Shown here in pieces: positions 9,501-18,260 of a stretch of DNA of 55,063 nucleotides. Every line of letters starts with the position of its first letter. The first letter of the stretch is position 1. Under the pieces are notes generated by a model that had not been told where the DNA came from, ran no database searches, and saw only the letters and a program-made list of their open reading frames with translations. Source of the stretch: Janthinobacterium sp. ROICE36 (GTDB taxonomy: Bacteria > Pseudomonadota > Gammaproteobacteria > Burkholderiales > Burkholderiaceae_D); the NCBI RefSeq assembly GCF_002869965.1, contig NZ_PEBS01000038.1:1-55063 (forward strand), in the 5' to 3' direction. The translations under genes and the position numbers were made by a program.

Positions 9501-10448
9501 TTATTTGTTTGATTTGAGCATGCGCAACAAAGCCGACACGGCGGTGACGCCGGCCAGCACCAGGCCACCGGCGATGACGCCGGCCACGGCGTTGATCAGG
9601 CTGGGCGTGACGGCTGCCAGCACGGGGCCGATGCCGGCCACGCTGCCGACGGCTTCTTCCGCGTGGTGCAGCATGGCGCTGGCCCACGGCCAGCCGTGCA
9701 TCAAAATGCCGCCGCCCACCATGAACATGGCCAGCGTGCCCACCACGGCGAGAAATTTCATCAGTTTCGGCGCCGCCGACACGAGCATGCGGCCAAAGCC
9801 GCGCACGCCATTCATCAGCGCGCCCGCGCCCTTGCGCGCCGCCAGATAAAAGCCCGCGTCATCGAGCTTGACGATGCAGGCCACCAGGCCATACACGCCC
9901 GCCGTCATGATGATGGCGATACCGACGACGACGGCCACCTGCTCGGCGAAGGTGGCCGCAGCCACCGTGCCCAGGGCGATGACGATGATTTCCGCCGACA
10001 AAATGAAGTCGGTGCGGATGGCGCCCTTGATCTTGTCTTTTTCCAGCGCCACCAGGTCCACCTGCGGGTCGCGCAGCGCCTGTGCCAGCTCGGCCTTGTG
10101 GCTGTCGTCCGGGTGCAGGTATTTGTGGGCGATCTTTTCGAAACCCTCGAAGCACAGGTAGGCGCCGCCCACCATCAAGAGCGGCGTGATGGCCCACGGC
10201 GCAAACGCGCTGATGGCCAGCGCGGCCGGCACGAGGATGGCCTTGTTCTTCAGCGAACCGACGGCGACGGCCCAGACGACGGGCAGTTCCCGCTCGGCGC
10301 GCACGCCGGCCACCTGCTGCGCGTTCAGGGCCAGGTCGTCACCGAGCACGCCGGCCGTCTTCTTGGCGGCCACCTTGGTCATCAGGGAAACGTCGTCGAG
10401 GATGCTGGCGATGTCGTCGAGCAGGGCCAGCAAGCTGGAGCCGGCCAT
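9501..10448 (-). CDS. yedI: DUF808 (YedI-like) inner-membrane protein
   Basis: A 315-residue polytopic membrane protein starting [20 protein letters not shown], the highly conserved DUF808/YedI opening. [15 protein letters not shown] and the GFEKIAHK segment are also family hallmarks. Several hydrophobic helices occupy residues about 75-120 and 165-300. Function is unknown; transport is usually suggested. An SD-like GGGAG lies about 12 nt upstream. It is divergent from the LysE exporter across a 202-nt region. Confidence 0.9.
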   Translation of the reverse strand: MAGSSLLALLDDIASILDDVSLMTKVAAKKTAGVLGDDLALNAQQVAGVRAERELPVVWAVAVGSLKNKAILVPAALAISAFAPWAITPLLMVGGAYLCFEGFEKIAHKYLHPDDSHKAELAQALRDPQVDLVALEKDKIKGAIRTDFILSAEIIVIALGTVAAATFAEQVAVVVGIAIIMTAGVYGLVACIVKLDDAGFYLAARKGAGALMNGVRGFGRMLVSAAPKLMKFLAVVGTLAMFMVGGGILMHGWPWASAMLHHAEEAVGSVAGIGPVLAAVTPSLINAVAGVIAGGLVLAGVTAVSALLRMLKSNK

Positions 10449-10650
10449 CTCAGCGCGCTCCCGCAGTGGTGGCAGGAAATCGTGGAGCGAGGGAAGTGTT
10501 GTTTTTCATGATGTTATTCTTGGTTGTACGGCAAGGGAAGGCGTAGCGAAGGTGTAGATAAGGCATGCCTACGATCTTACCTCAGGCACGGCCGGCAGGG
10601 CCGCACTGGCCGGGTTAAAATTGCTCCTCGTCAGCATTTTTGGATACCGC

Positions 10651-11292
10651 ATGCACTTTGCCACTTGGATCACTTTTGTCATCGCCGCCTCCATCATCGC
10701 CGTCTCGCCCGGCTCGGGCGCCGTGCTGTCGATGTCGCATGGCCTGTCGTACGGGGTGAAAAAGGCCAGCGCCACCATTCTCGGCTTGCAGCCGGGGCTG
10801 TTGGTGGTGCTGGGCATCGCCGGCGCCGGCGTGGGCTCTTTGCTGCTGGCCTCCGAAGTGGCTTTTAATATCGTCAAGACGGTGGGCGCGCTGTACCTGA
10901 TCTACCTGGGCCTGTCGCAGTGGCGCGCCAGGGTGGCGGTCACGGGCGACTTGCATGCGGCGGCCGTGCTGCCGACGGGCCGCCGGCGCGTGCTGACGGG
11001 TTTTCTGACCAATGTGACGAATCCGAAAGGCATCATCTTCATGGTGGCGATATTGCCGCAATTTATCAGCTCCACGGCGCCGCTGCTGCCGCAACTGCTG
11101 ATCCTGGCCGTCACCATGTGCACGATCGACCTGATCGTCATGCACAGCTACGCTTTCCTGGCCTCGTCGATGCAGCGTTTTTTCCGCGACGCGCGCGCCG
11201 TGAAAAAGCAGAACCGCTTCTTTGGCGGCCTGTTGATGGCCGTCGGCGCCGCCTTGTTCTTCGTCAAGCGGGGCAGCCAGGCGGCATCCTGA
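10651..11292 (+). CDS. LysE/RhtB family amino-acid exporter
   Basis: A 213-residue membrane protein of the LysE/RhtB superfamily, which exports amino acids or homoserine derivatives. The family signature SPGSGAVLSMSHGLSYG lies near residues 20-36 and GALYLIYLG follows near 85; about five to six helices are visible. The ATG at 10651 fits the family length (about 205-215); an in-frame start 30 nt upstream is possible, and neither has a strong SD. Substrate is unknown. Confidence 0.88.
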   Translation: MHFATWITFVIAASIIAVSPGSGAVLSMSHGLSYGVKKASATILGLQPGLLVVLGIAGAGVGSLLLASEVAFNIVKTVGALYLIYLGLSQWRARVAVTGDLHAAAVLPTGRRRVLTGFLTNVTNPKGIIFMVAILPQFISSTAPLLPQLLILAVTMCTIDLIVMHSYAFLASSMQRFFRDARAVKKQNRFFGGLLMAVGAALFFVKRGSQAAS

Positions 11293-11395
11293 ACCAGATC
11301 AAGATGCAAACATTTGTAAGCCCGCTTGCGATGCCCGCGCTATGCGGATGTAATCGATAGCAATCGTCCTTGTAAGTCCTGCCTGGAGCGCTATC

Positions 11396-12882
11396 ATGCG
11401 TCCTATCCTGTCTCTCCCCCTCTTGAAAACCGTGTGCGCCGTGTTGTTGTCGTCGGCGTGCACCTTCGCCTTGGCGCAGGATCCGCCCGCCCGCGTGGGC
11501 CGCATTTCCACCGTCGAAGGGCAGGTGCTGGTGCGCGCCGGCGATGGCGAGGCGCAAAACGCCCTGCTGAACTGGCCCGTCACGACGGATAACCGGCTCA
11601 GCACCATGCGCGGCGCGCTGGCGGAATTGCGCGTGGGCGCGGCCGCCGTGCGCCTCGATGGCGATTCCGAGCTGGAAGTAAGCGCGCTCGATGACGACCA
11701 TTTCACACTGCACCTCCGCTATGGCACAGTCAGCGTGCGCGTGCGCAATCCCGATGCGCTGCGCGGCTTCGAACTGACCACCGCCCAGGCGCGCGTGACT
11801 CTCACCCAGCCGGGTTGGGTACGCATCGATGCGGGGCGCCAGCCCGGCACCAGCGTCGTCAGCGTGCTCGAAGGGGCGGCCGACGTGGATGGCGCGACGG
11901 GCAGCGTGACCTTGCGTGCCGGCAAGCGCGCCGAGCTGACGGACGAGCAATTGCGCACGGGCGCCTTGCAGAGGATCGCCTTCGACCACTGGCCCGAAAC
12001 CTTGCCCGCCGCCGCGCAGGCCTTGCGCTATGTCACGGACGATACCACCGGCTATGAAGAGCTGGACCGCTACGGCGCCTGGCAGGACGATGCGCAATAT
12101 GGCCCCTTGTGGCTGCCCAGCACGGTGCCGGTCGGCTGGGCGCCTTACAGCGACGGGCGCTGGACGTGGATCGCGCCGTGGGGCTGGACCTGGGTCGACA
12201 AGGCGCCGTGGGGCTATGCGCCCTCGCATTACGGCCGCTGGGTGCTGCTGGGCCACCGCTGGGGCTGGGCGCCGGGGCGCGAGCGCGGCCGCGTGCCTTG
12301 GGCGCCGGCCCTGGTGGGCTGGGGGGGGGGGGCCACGGGCCGCAGCAGGGCCCGCGTCCTGGCGCGGGCTGGTTTCCCCTGTCGCCGCATGACCGCTACG
12401 TGCCCGGCTACCGCGCCAGCGCAGACTATGAACGCCGCATCAACCGCGCCGCCGAGGGGCGCCGTTCCGTGGCGGGCCAGCGCTTTGGCGCGCAGCGCAC
12501 GCTCGACGCGCCGCGCGGCGACAGCGGTTTCCGGCGCGACGGGGTCAACCGCCCTGGCCGCTTGCAGACGGATGATGGCCAGACGCACATGGCGCCGCGT
12601 CCCATGCAGCCGGACCGGCCGCCCGTGCCGGCCCAGCCGCAACAGCCGCCGACACCGGCCCAGCCCGTGATGCCGGCGATGCCGGGCTTGCCACCCGTGC
12701 AAGACCATGTGGGCCGCCCAGGGTGGCGTGGCGAGCAGCAGCCCCGCGCCGAGCGGCCGCAGCCGCGCCCGGACGGCAACCGCGGCGAACGCAACGGGCC
12801 GCCACGTGAACGCAGCAATGACAGGGGCAATGAGCGCGGCGGTCCCGGCCGCAATGGCCGGATGCAGGAAGCGGAGCGTTGA
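11396..12882 (+). pseudogene. FecR-domain/DUF6600 exported protein, frameshifted at a poly-G run
   Basis: A secreted or envelope protein read in two frames. The first frame (from 11396) has a signal peptide ending near FALAQ, a FecR-like domain (about residues 30-190; GRISTVEGQVLVR, LRAGKRAEL) and a tryptophan-rich DUF6600 section (YGAWQDD, WTWIAPWGW, APSHYGRW). At twelve G (12321-12332) the frame is lost. The natural continuation (GWFPLSPHDRYVPGYR, then a Pro/Arg-rich tail ending NGRMQEAER) is in another frame ending at 12882. A run of 10 or 13 G would restore a single protein of about 495 residues. It may be a sequencing error, a pseudogene or a slippage-controlled gene. No sigma/anti-sigma partner is adjacent. 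Confidence 0.8.
12321..12332. repeat. 12-nt poly-G run at the frameshift
   Basis: A run of twelve G directly follows GTGGGCT in the FecR/DUF6600 gene. With 12 G the two halves are out of frame; 10 or 13 would join them. Confidence 0.9.
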
Positions 12883-13053
12883 CCGAGCTTGCCACCGCCT
12901 GTCGCGCCGTATCGACGTTCAAGCCGCAAAATGCGCAGTTCGTCACATGCCCGAGGTAAAGCCGTCGTGGTTCGTCTACAGTACGACCACTGCTTATCCT
13001 CCAAGTGACAGCACCGACTTTTCCGGCTATTTTGTCCAAACGAAATAGTTTTC
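12883..13053. other. Intergenic region with paired segments, possible sRNA
   Basis: No convincing coding frame is present between the broken FecR/DUF6600 gene and the terminator at 13054. Two short inverted repeats are visible: GTGGT-CGT pairing with ACG-ACCAC near 12968-12991, and CTATTT/AAATAG near 13027-13048. With the strong terminator that follows, a non-coding transcript is possible, but no promoter is clearly identifiable. Confidence 0.3.
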
Positions 13054-13081
13054 GCCAGCTGACAAAGCTGGCTTTTTTTTT
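13054..13081 (+). terminator. Intrinsic terminator
   Basis: GCCAGCT / AGCTGGC arms (13054-13060, 13066-13072) with a GACAA loop are followed by nine T (13073-13081). This is a classical rho-independent terminator on the plus strand, 172 nt past the end of the FecR/DUF6600 gene. Confidence 0.85.
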
Positions 13082-13206
13082 CCGCCACGCCGGCGCCATG
13101 GCAACGGGCGCATGCGCCCCGAAAGTTGGCTACAATACGTCTTTACGCAGTCGCCGCGCGATATATGCTGCGCCGCCTGTTCTGACCGGCACTGATAGGA
13201 TTTCCC

Positions 13207-13503
13207 ATGCAAACCACCCCACCCACCGAAGTCACGATTCCCCCCAGCGAATCGCTGATCGAATATCCGAGCGATTTCCCCATCAAGATCATGGGCCCGA
13301 CGCATGTGGACTTTGCGCCGACCATGCTGGAATTGGTCATCAGTCACGATCCGACCTTCCACGTGGGCCGCATGGAAGAGCGCCCATCGCCCAAAGGTAA
13401 TTACACGGGCCTGACCGTCACCGTGCGCGCCATCAGCCGCGAGCAGCTCGACGCCCTGTACATGGCGCTGTCGGGCCACCCGATGGTGAAGATCGTCATG
13501 TAA
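13207..13503 (+). CDS. ybeD: YbeD/DUF493 family protein
   Basis: A 98-residue protein of the YbeD (DUF493/UPF0250) family with an ACT-like fold. The family core is visible in YPSDFPIKIMG and the C-terminal YMALSGHPMVKIVM. The family is typically encoded immediately before lipB-lipA, and a link to lipoylation has been suggested but not proven. Here lipB lies 2.9 kb downstream, separated by an efflux pump and its probable regulator. The start has an AGGA SD. Confidence 0.9.
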   Translation: MQTTPPTEVTIPPSESLIEYPSDFPIKIMGPTHVDFAPTMLELVISHDPTFHVGRMEERPSPKGNYTGLTVTVRAISREQLDALYMALSGHPMVKIVM

Positions 13504-14695
13504 GACATGCTGCTGCCCGGGCCGGCTGGCGTTTCGTCAGCCGCCACACCAGGGCAAAGGCCGTGCTGGCCGCCGCCGTCACCCACAGCAGGGGCTTTTC
13601 GCTGCCGTCGGTGATGGCGGCGATCACGGCGCCGCAGGCGGCCGTGATGAGCATCTGGATGAAGAAGAACAGGCCCGAGGCGCTGCCCGCCTGGGCCCCA
13701 TACGGCTGCAGCACGGCCAGCTGGCAGGCCGGGATGGCCATGCCCACCGAGACCATCACCAGCAGCATGGGCGCGATCAGCGATGCCAGGTGTTGCGGCG
13801 CCAGGCTGCCTGCCAGCAACAAGCTGGCCGCACCCGCCACATTGATCAGCACCGCCACGCCCAGCAGGTAATCGGCGCCCAGGCGCGGTCCCAGGGCGCG
13901 AAACAGGCTCGACCCCGCCACATAGCCGCTGACCGTCAGCGCGAACACCAGCGCATACGCGTGCGGCGACAGATGCATCCCCCTTTGCAACAACACGGAC
14001 GATTCCGCGATGAAGGGGAAATACGTGCAATACACACAAGCGATGGCCAGCGCATAGCGCAGGAAATATCTGTCGCCCAGCAGGCGGCGGTACAGCGCCA
14101 GGGTATTGCCCCGTGGTACGGCATCGGCCGGCTTGGTTTCCGGCACGTAGGCGGCGATCAGCCACAGCGATAGCGCGCCCAGCAGGCACAGCACGCCAAA
14201 CACGGCGCGCCAGCCGAACGCTGCATCGAGCACGCTGCCAGCCAGCGGCGCCACGATGGGCGACAAGCCCATCACCATCGATATTCTCCCCAGCATGCGC
14301 GCCTGCGTGGCGGGGTCGAAGCGGTCGCGCACCATGACACGCCCGATGATGGTGCCGCTACAGCCGCCGAAAGCCTGCAGCACGCGCGCGGCGATCAGCA
14401 CGTGCACATCGGAGGTCACGCTGCAGACGATGCTGGCGAGCACATAAATGCCCATGCCTGTCAGCAGCACGGGACGGCGTCCGTAACGGTCGGCCAGCGG
14501 CCCGCAGGCCAGCATCGACGCGGCCGAGCCGGCCATGAACAGGCTCAGGGTCAATTGCAGCTGGGCATCGCTGGCATGCAGGGCATCGGCCATGGCCGGC
14601 AGCGAAGGTAAATAGATGTCGATGCTGATGCGCGACAGGCAGACCAGCAGCAGCACGATGCCGCCCAAGGCCCATACAGCGAGTTGTTTCTGCAT
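13496..14695 (-). CDS. Bcr/CflA-type MFS multidrug efflux transporter
   Basis: A 399-residue major-facilitator protein with about twelve helices. The DHA1/Bcr-CflA hallmarks are RISIDIYLPSLP in the first helix and GPLADRYGRRPVLL in the loop between helices 2 and 3. Family members export drugs or small metabolites with proton antiport. The ATG at 14695 begins at the first helix and has AGAGGA about 12 nt upstream; an upstream GTG would add 18 residues. Its 3' end overlaps ybeD by 8 nt in convergent orientation. A MocR regulator is divergent, so it may control this pump. Confidence 0.92.
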   Translation of the reverse strand: MQKQLAVWALGGIVLLLVCLSRISIDIYLPSLPAMADALHASDAQLQLTLSLFMAGSAASMLACGPLADRYGRRPVLLTGMGIYVLASIVCSVTSDVHVLIAARVLQAFGGCSGTIIGRVMVRDRFDPATQARMLGRISMVMGLSPIVAPLAGSVLDAAFGWRAVFGVLCLLGALSLWLIAAYVPETKPADAVPRGNTLALYRRLLGDRYFLRYALAIACVYCTYFPFIAESSVLLQRGMHLSPHAYALVFALTVSGYVAGSSLFRALGPRLGADYLLGVAVLINVAGAASLLLAGSLAPQHLASLIAPMLLVMVSVGMAIPACQLAVLQPYGAQAGSASGLFFFIQMLITAACGAVIAAITDGSEKPLLWVTAAASTAFALVWRLTKRQPARAAACLT

Positions 14696-14832
14696 AGTTT
14701 TACACGATCCTCTCATGTGTCCGTTCATGCGTGCGCCCCGCTGGCGCACCAGAACGGTGAGAGTAGAATGTTTGTGGTGTAATGCGAAGTGCCAGTCATC
14801 AGAAAATTCATTGGACCACTTGGACGACTATT

Positions 14833-16305
14833 ATGCCGCGAGGAAAATCACCGCACGCCCTGGACTTGCCTCGTCCCACCAGCTGGCTAGCCAAGGCGGG
14901 CGTCAACAAGCAGGATGGCGCGTATGAAGCACTGCGCTCGGCCATCCTGACGAAGATGCTGCCGGCGGGCAGCCGTTTGCCGTCCAGCCGCACCTTGGCC
15001 GAACGGTGGGAGTTGTCGCGCGGCACCATCGAAACCGTGTTCGACCGCCTGCACGCGGAAGCCTACGTGACGCGCGTGCCCGGTTCCGGCACGCGCGTGT
15101 GCGCCGTGGTGCCGGAACGTTTTTTGATGGCAGGTTTAGGCGATGCCGCCCCGGCCGCACCGGCCGCCGCGCCCGCGCCCGCTTCGGACACGGGCGTGCG
15201 CGACGGCTTGCCCTTCGTGGCGCGGCGCGCCGACGCCAGCCTGTTTCCCATGGCCGCCTGGTCCAAGTGCGCCACGCGGGCGCTGGCGGCCGCCACGCCG
15301 GAGCAGTTGTGCAGCGCCGATCCGGCCGGCTTGCCCCAGCTGCGCCAGCAGATCGCCGACTTCCTCGCCAAGTACCGGGGCATCCGCTGCGATCCGCAAG
15401 ACATCGTTGTTACCACCGGCATCCGCCACGCGATCGACTTGCTGGCGCGCGGCATCGTGCGCGATGGCGACAAGGTTTGCCTGGAAGAGCCCGGTTATCC
15501 GGCCGCGCGCGCCCTGTTCGCCCTGGCGGGCGCCGTGTCCGTGGATATTGCCGTCGACGCCGAGGGCATCGATTGCGCCGCACTGGCCGCGCACGCCGAT
15601 GCCTGCCTCGCGTATGTGACGCCGGCGCACCAGTCGCCGCTGGGCGTGACCATGTCCGTCACGCGCCGCCTGGCCTTGCTGGAGTGGGCGAATGACAGCG
15701 GCGCCTGGGTGGTGGAAGACGATTACGACAGCGAATTCAATTACCACAGCGCGCCGCTGGCGGCCCTGAAGGCGCTGGACCAGTACCAGCGCGTGATCTA
15801 CTGTGGCAGTTTTAACAAGATCCTGTTTGCCGGCCTGCGCGTGGGCTTCATGGTGCTGCCGCCTGCCTTGCGCCCGCAACTGCTGCGCATCGTGCAGTTG
15901 ACGGGCCGCTCCGTGGGCGTGACGGAGCAGCTGGCGCTGGCCGCCTGGATGGAGGAAGGCGCTTTTGTGCGCCATTTGCGCCAGGCGCGCCTGGCCTACA
16001 AGGAGCGGCGCGACTTGCTGCTGGCCTGCCTCGAACAGATCGCTCCTGGTCGTTACACGATTTCCGGCCAGCAGGCGGGCTTTCATTGCGTGCTGTGGCT
16101 GCCACCGGATGGCGACGAACGGGCGTTTTGCGCGCGCGCCGCGCAGGAGGGGCTGGCGCTGCAGCCGCTCGGTGATTTTTGCCGTAGCGCCAGGCTGGCG
16201 CCGGCCGTGTTGCTGGGCTACACGGCGCTGAGCCTGGCCCAGGTGCGCCACGCTGCGCAAAAATTGGGCAGCTTGCTGCTGTTGCCGGCGCCCGGGGCTG
16301 AATGA
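14833..16305 (+). CDS. MocR/PdxR-like GntR regulator with aminotransferase domain
   Basis: A 490-residue fusion regulator. An N-terminal GntR winged helix (about residues 30-100; LPSSRTLAERWELSRGTIE) is joined to a class-I aminotransferase-like domain (about 130-485). The PLP site is visible in VVEDDYDSEFNY and the Schiff-base lysine in CGSFNKILFAGLRVGF. MocR proteins use PLP or its aldimines as effector. The ATG at 14833 starts at the conserved MPRGK region. It is divergent from the Bcr/CflA pump across 137 nt, so that pump is the most likely target. Confidence 0.92.
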   Translation: MPRGKSPHALDLPRPTSWLAKAGVNKQDGAYEALRSAILTKMLPAGSRLPSSRTLAERWELSRGTIETVFDRLHAEAYVTRVPGSGTRVCAVVPERFLMAGLGDAAPAAPAAAPAPASDTGVRDGLPFVARRADASLFPMAAWSKCATRALAAATPEQLCSADPAGLPQLRQQIADFLAKYRGIRCDPQDIVVTTGIRHAIDLLARGIVRDGDKVCLEEPGYPAARALFALAGAVSVDIAVDAEGIDCAALAAHADACLAYVTPAHQSPLGVTMSVTRRLALLEWANDSGAWVVEDDYDSEFNYHSAPLAALKALDQYQRVIYCGSFNKILFAGLRVGFMVLPPALRPQLLRIVQLTGRSVGVTEQLALAAWMEEGAFVRHLRQARLAYKERRDLLLACLEQIAPGRYTISGQQAGFHCVLWLPPDGDERAFCARAAQEGLALQPLGDFCRSARLAPAVLLGYTALSLAQVRHAAQKLGSLLLLPAPGAE

Positions 16306-16320
16306 AATGGCGGCCTGGCT

Positions 16321-16326
16321 TATAAT
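16321..16326 (+). promoter_or_regulatory. Probable -10 element for lipB-lipA
   Basis: A perfect TATAAT lies 32 nt before the lipB ATG, in the short gap after the MocR gene. The -35 at the right distance (CTGAAT, 16298-16303) is a weak match. Confidence 0.45.
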
Positions 16327-16358
16327 CACGGCTTCGCCGCTTGAGCACTGAATCTGTC

Positions 16359-17063
16359 ATGACCACCACCCGAACCGAAGCGGCGCTGATCCGCGAGCTG
16401 GGCCGCGTCGATTACGAGCCGACCTTTGCCGCCATGCGCGCCTTTACCGACGCGCGCACGACGGACACGCGCGACGAACTGTGGATCGTCGAGCATCCGC
16501 CCGTGTTCACCCTGGGCCTGGCGGCCGACCGCGGCCATTTACTGGCGGGCGCAGAGAATGTGCCCGTGGTGCAGACCGACCGTGGCGGCGAAGTGACGTT
16601 CCACGGCCCCGGCCAGGTGGTGATTTACCTGCTGATGGACTTGCGCCGCAACAAGCCGGGCGGCAAGTTGTATGCGCGCCAGTTCGTGCATAAAATCGAG
16701 CAAGCCATCATCAACGTGCTGGCGGCGTATAATCTTGCAGGCGAGCGCATCGATGGCGCGCCTGGCATCTATATCGCCGGCGGGCCGGACAAGGGTGCGA
16801 AGATCGCCGCGCTGGGCTTGAAAGTGCGCGGCAACGGCTGCACCTACCATGGCGTATCGCTCAACGTGGCGATGGACCTGACGCCGTTTTCCTGGATTAA
16901 CCCTTGCGGTTATTCCGGCCTGAAGACGGTGGACATGCGCAGCATGGGCGTCGTGGCGCCGCTGGCCGAGGTGCAGCGGGCCCTGGCCCATGCATTGACC
17001 GTATTACTCGATGTAAGCGAAGTAAACAGCGCCGCAGGCGCGCCTCAGGCAGCAGATGCCTGA
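16359..17063 (+). CDS. lipB: Octanoyltransferase LipB
   Basis: LipB transfers octanoyl from acyl carrier protein to the lipoyl domains of 2-oxoacid dehydrogenases and the glycine cleavage H protein. The 234-residue protein shows EHPPVFTLG, the [12 protein letters not shown] motif, the catalytic lysine region ([10 protein letters not shown]) and the catalytic cysteine in [12 protein letters not shown] 18 nt upstream (16341) is an alternative start; neither has a clear SD. It is followed directly by lipA. Confidence 0.95.
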   Translation: MTTTRTEAALIRELGRVDYEPTFAAMRAFTDARTTDTRDELWIVEHPPVFTLGLAADRGHLLAGAENVPVVQTDRGGEVTFHGPGQVVIYLLMDLRRNKPGGKLYARQFVHKIEQAIINVLAAYNLAGERIDGAPGIYIAGGPDKGAKIAALGLKVRGNGCTYHGVSLNVAMDLTPFSWINPCGYSGLKTVDMRSMGVVAPLAEVQRALAHALTVLLDVSEVNSAAGAPQAADA

Positions 17064-17100
17064 GCAAACAAACCAACTCGCCCGACAAGGGCTTGCAGCC

Positions 17101-18108
17101 ATGACTTCTGAGACCATTTCCAGCACCGCCCCCGCCGCTCCCGCCTACAACCCGAGCGAAAAGCAAAAAGGCGCCAGCAAGACGTCGCGCATCCCGATCA
17201 AGATCATTCCGATCGAGCAAGTCGAGCGCCTGAAAAAGCCGGACTGGATCCGCGTCAAGGCCGCCTCGGCATCGACACGCTTCTATGAAATCAAGGACAT
17301 CCTGCGCGAAAACAAGCTCGTGACGGTGTGCGAGGAAGCCAGCTGCCCGAACATCGGCGAATGCTTCGGCAAGGGTACGGCCACCTTCATGATCATGGGC
17401 GACAAGTGCACGCGCCGCTGCCCGTTCTGCGACGTCGGCCATGGCCGTCCTGATCCGCTGGACAAGGAAGAGCCTGCCAACCTGTCGAAAACCATCGCCA
17501 AGCTGCGTTTGAACTACGTCGTCATCACTTCCGTCGACCGCGATGACTTGCGCGACGGCGGTGCGGGCCATTTCGTCGAGTGCATCCAGCAAACGCGCGC
17601 CCTGTCGCCGAATACCCGCATCGAAGTGCTGGTGCCGGACTTCCGTGGCCGCCTGGAAAAAGCCTTGAACCTGTTCAAGGATGGCTTGCCTGACGTCATG
17701 AACCACAACCTGGAAACGGCGCCGCGCCTGTACAAGGAAGCGCGTCCCGGCTCCGACTACATGCACTCGTTGAAACTGCTGAAAGATTTCAAGGCCATGT
17801 ACCCGGACGTGAAAACCAAGTCCGGCATCATGGTGGGCCTGGGCGAGACGGACGAGGAAATCCTGCAAGTCATGCGCGACATGCGCCAGCACGACATCGA
17901 CATGCTGACCATCGGCCAGTATCTGGCGCCATCGAACAGCCACTTGCCCGTGCGCCGCTACGTGCACCCGGACGTGTTCAAAATGTTCGAAGAAGAAGCT
18001 TATAAAATGGGCTTCACGCACGCCGCGGTGGGCGCCATGGTGCGCAGTTCGTACCATGCGGATGAACAGGCGCACAGCGCCGGCGTGGAATCGGCGCTGA
18101 ATTTTTAA
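17101..18108 (+). CDS. lipA: Lipoyl synthase LipA
   Basis: LipA is a radical SAM enzyme that inserts two sulfurs into protein-bound octanoyl groups. The 335-residue protein has the auxiliary cluster motif [12 protein letters not shown] (CX4CX5C), the radical SAM cluster KCTRRCPFC (CX3CX2C) and the C-terminal RSSYHADEQ carrying the conserved serine. The ATG at 17101 with AAGGG upstream gives the usual length; an earlier ATG at 17056 overlaps lipB by 8 nt and cannot be excluded. It forms an operon with lipB and ends before a strong terminator. Confidence 0.96.
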   Translation: MTSETISSTAPAAPAYNPSEKQKGASKTSRIPIKIIPIEQVERLKKPDWIRVKAASASTRFYEIKDILRENKLVTVCEEASCPNIGECFGKGTATFMIMGDKCTRRCPFCDVGHGRPDPLDKEEPANLSKTIAKLRLNYVVITSVDRDDLRDGGAGHFVECIQQTRALSPNTRIEVLVPDFRGRLEKALNLFKDGLPDVMNHNLETAPRLYKEARPGSDYMHSLKLLKDFKAMYPDVKTKSGIMVGLGETDEEILQVMRDMRQHDIDMLTIGQYLAPSNSHLPVRRYVHPDVFKMFEEEAYKMGFTHAAVGAMVRSSYHADEQAHSAGVESALNF

Positions 18109-18128
18109 GCTACTTGCAGCAGATCGAA

Positions 18129-18161
18129 GCCGCCCGCTGCAGAGCCGGGCGGCTTTTTTTT
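18129..18161 (+). terminator. Intrinsic terminator of lipB-lipA
   Basis: GCCGCCCG (18129-18136) pairs with CGGGCGGC (18146-18153) around a 9-nt loop, followed by eight T. It is a classical terminator 21 nt after the lipA stop. Confidence 0.92.
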
Positions 18162-18214
18162 GCTTCATCGCGCCTAGCGGGACGATAGCTGATAGCTGAT
18201 GTCTGACGGCAACC

Positions 18215-18246
18215 GACAGCGGCAGGCGTTGCACCCTGCCGCTGTC
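18215..18246 (-). terminator. 12-bp perfect hairpin without U-run downstream of the TonB receptor
   Basis: GACAGCGGCAGG (18215-18226) pairs perfectly with 18235-18246 around an 8-nt loop, 15 nt past the receptor stop on the minus strand. No U-run follows in either direction. Confidence 0.5.
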
Positions 18247-18260
18247 TTCGCGCGTAACTT

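Noticed and set aside
18186..18202. Short tandem GATAGCT copies after lipA
   Set aside because: Only two full copies; too short to indicate a repeat element or operator.
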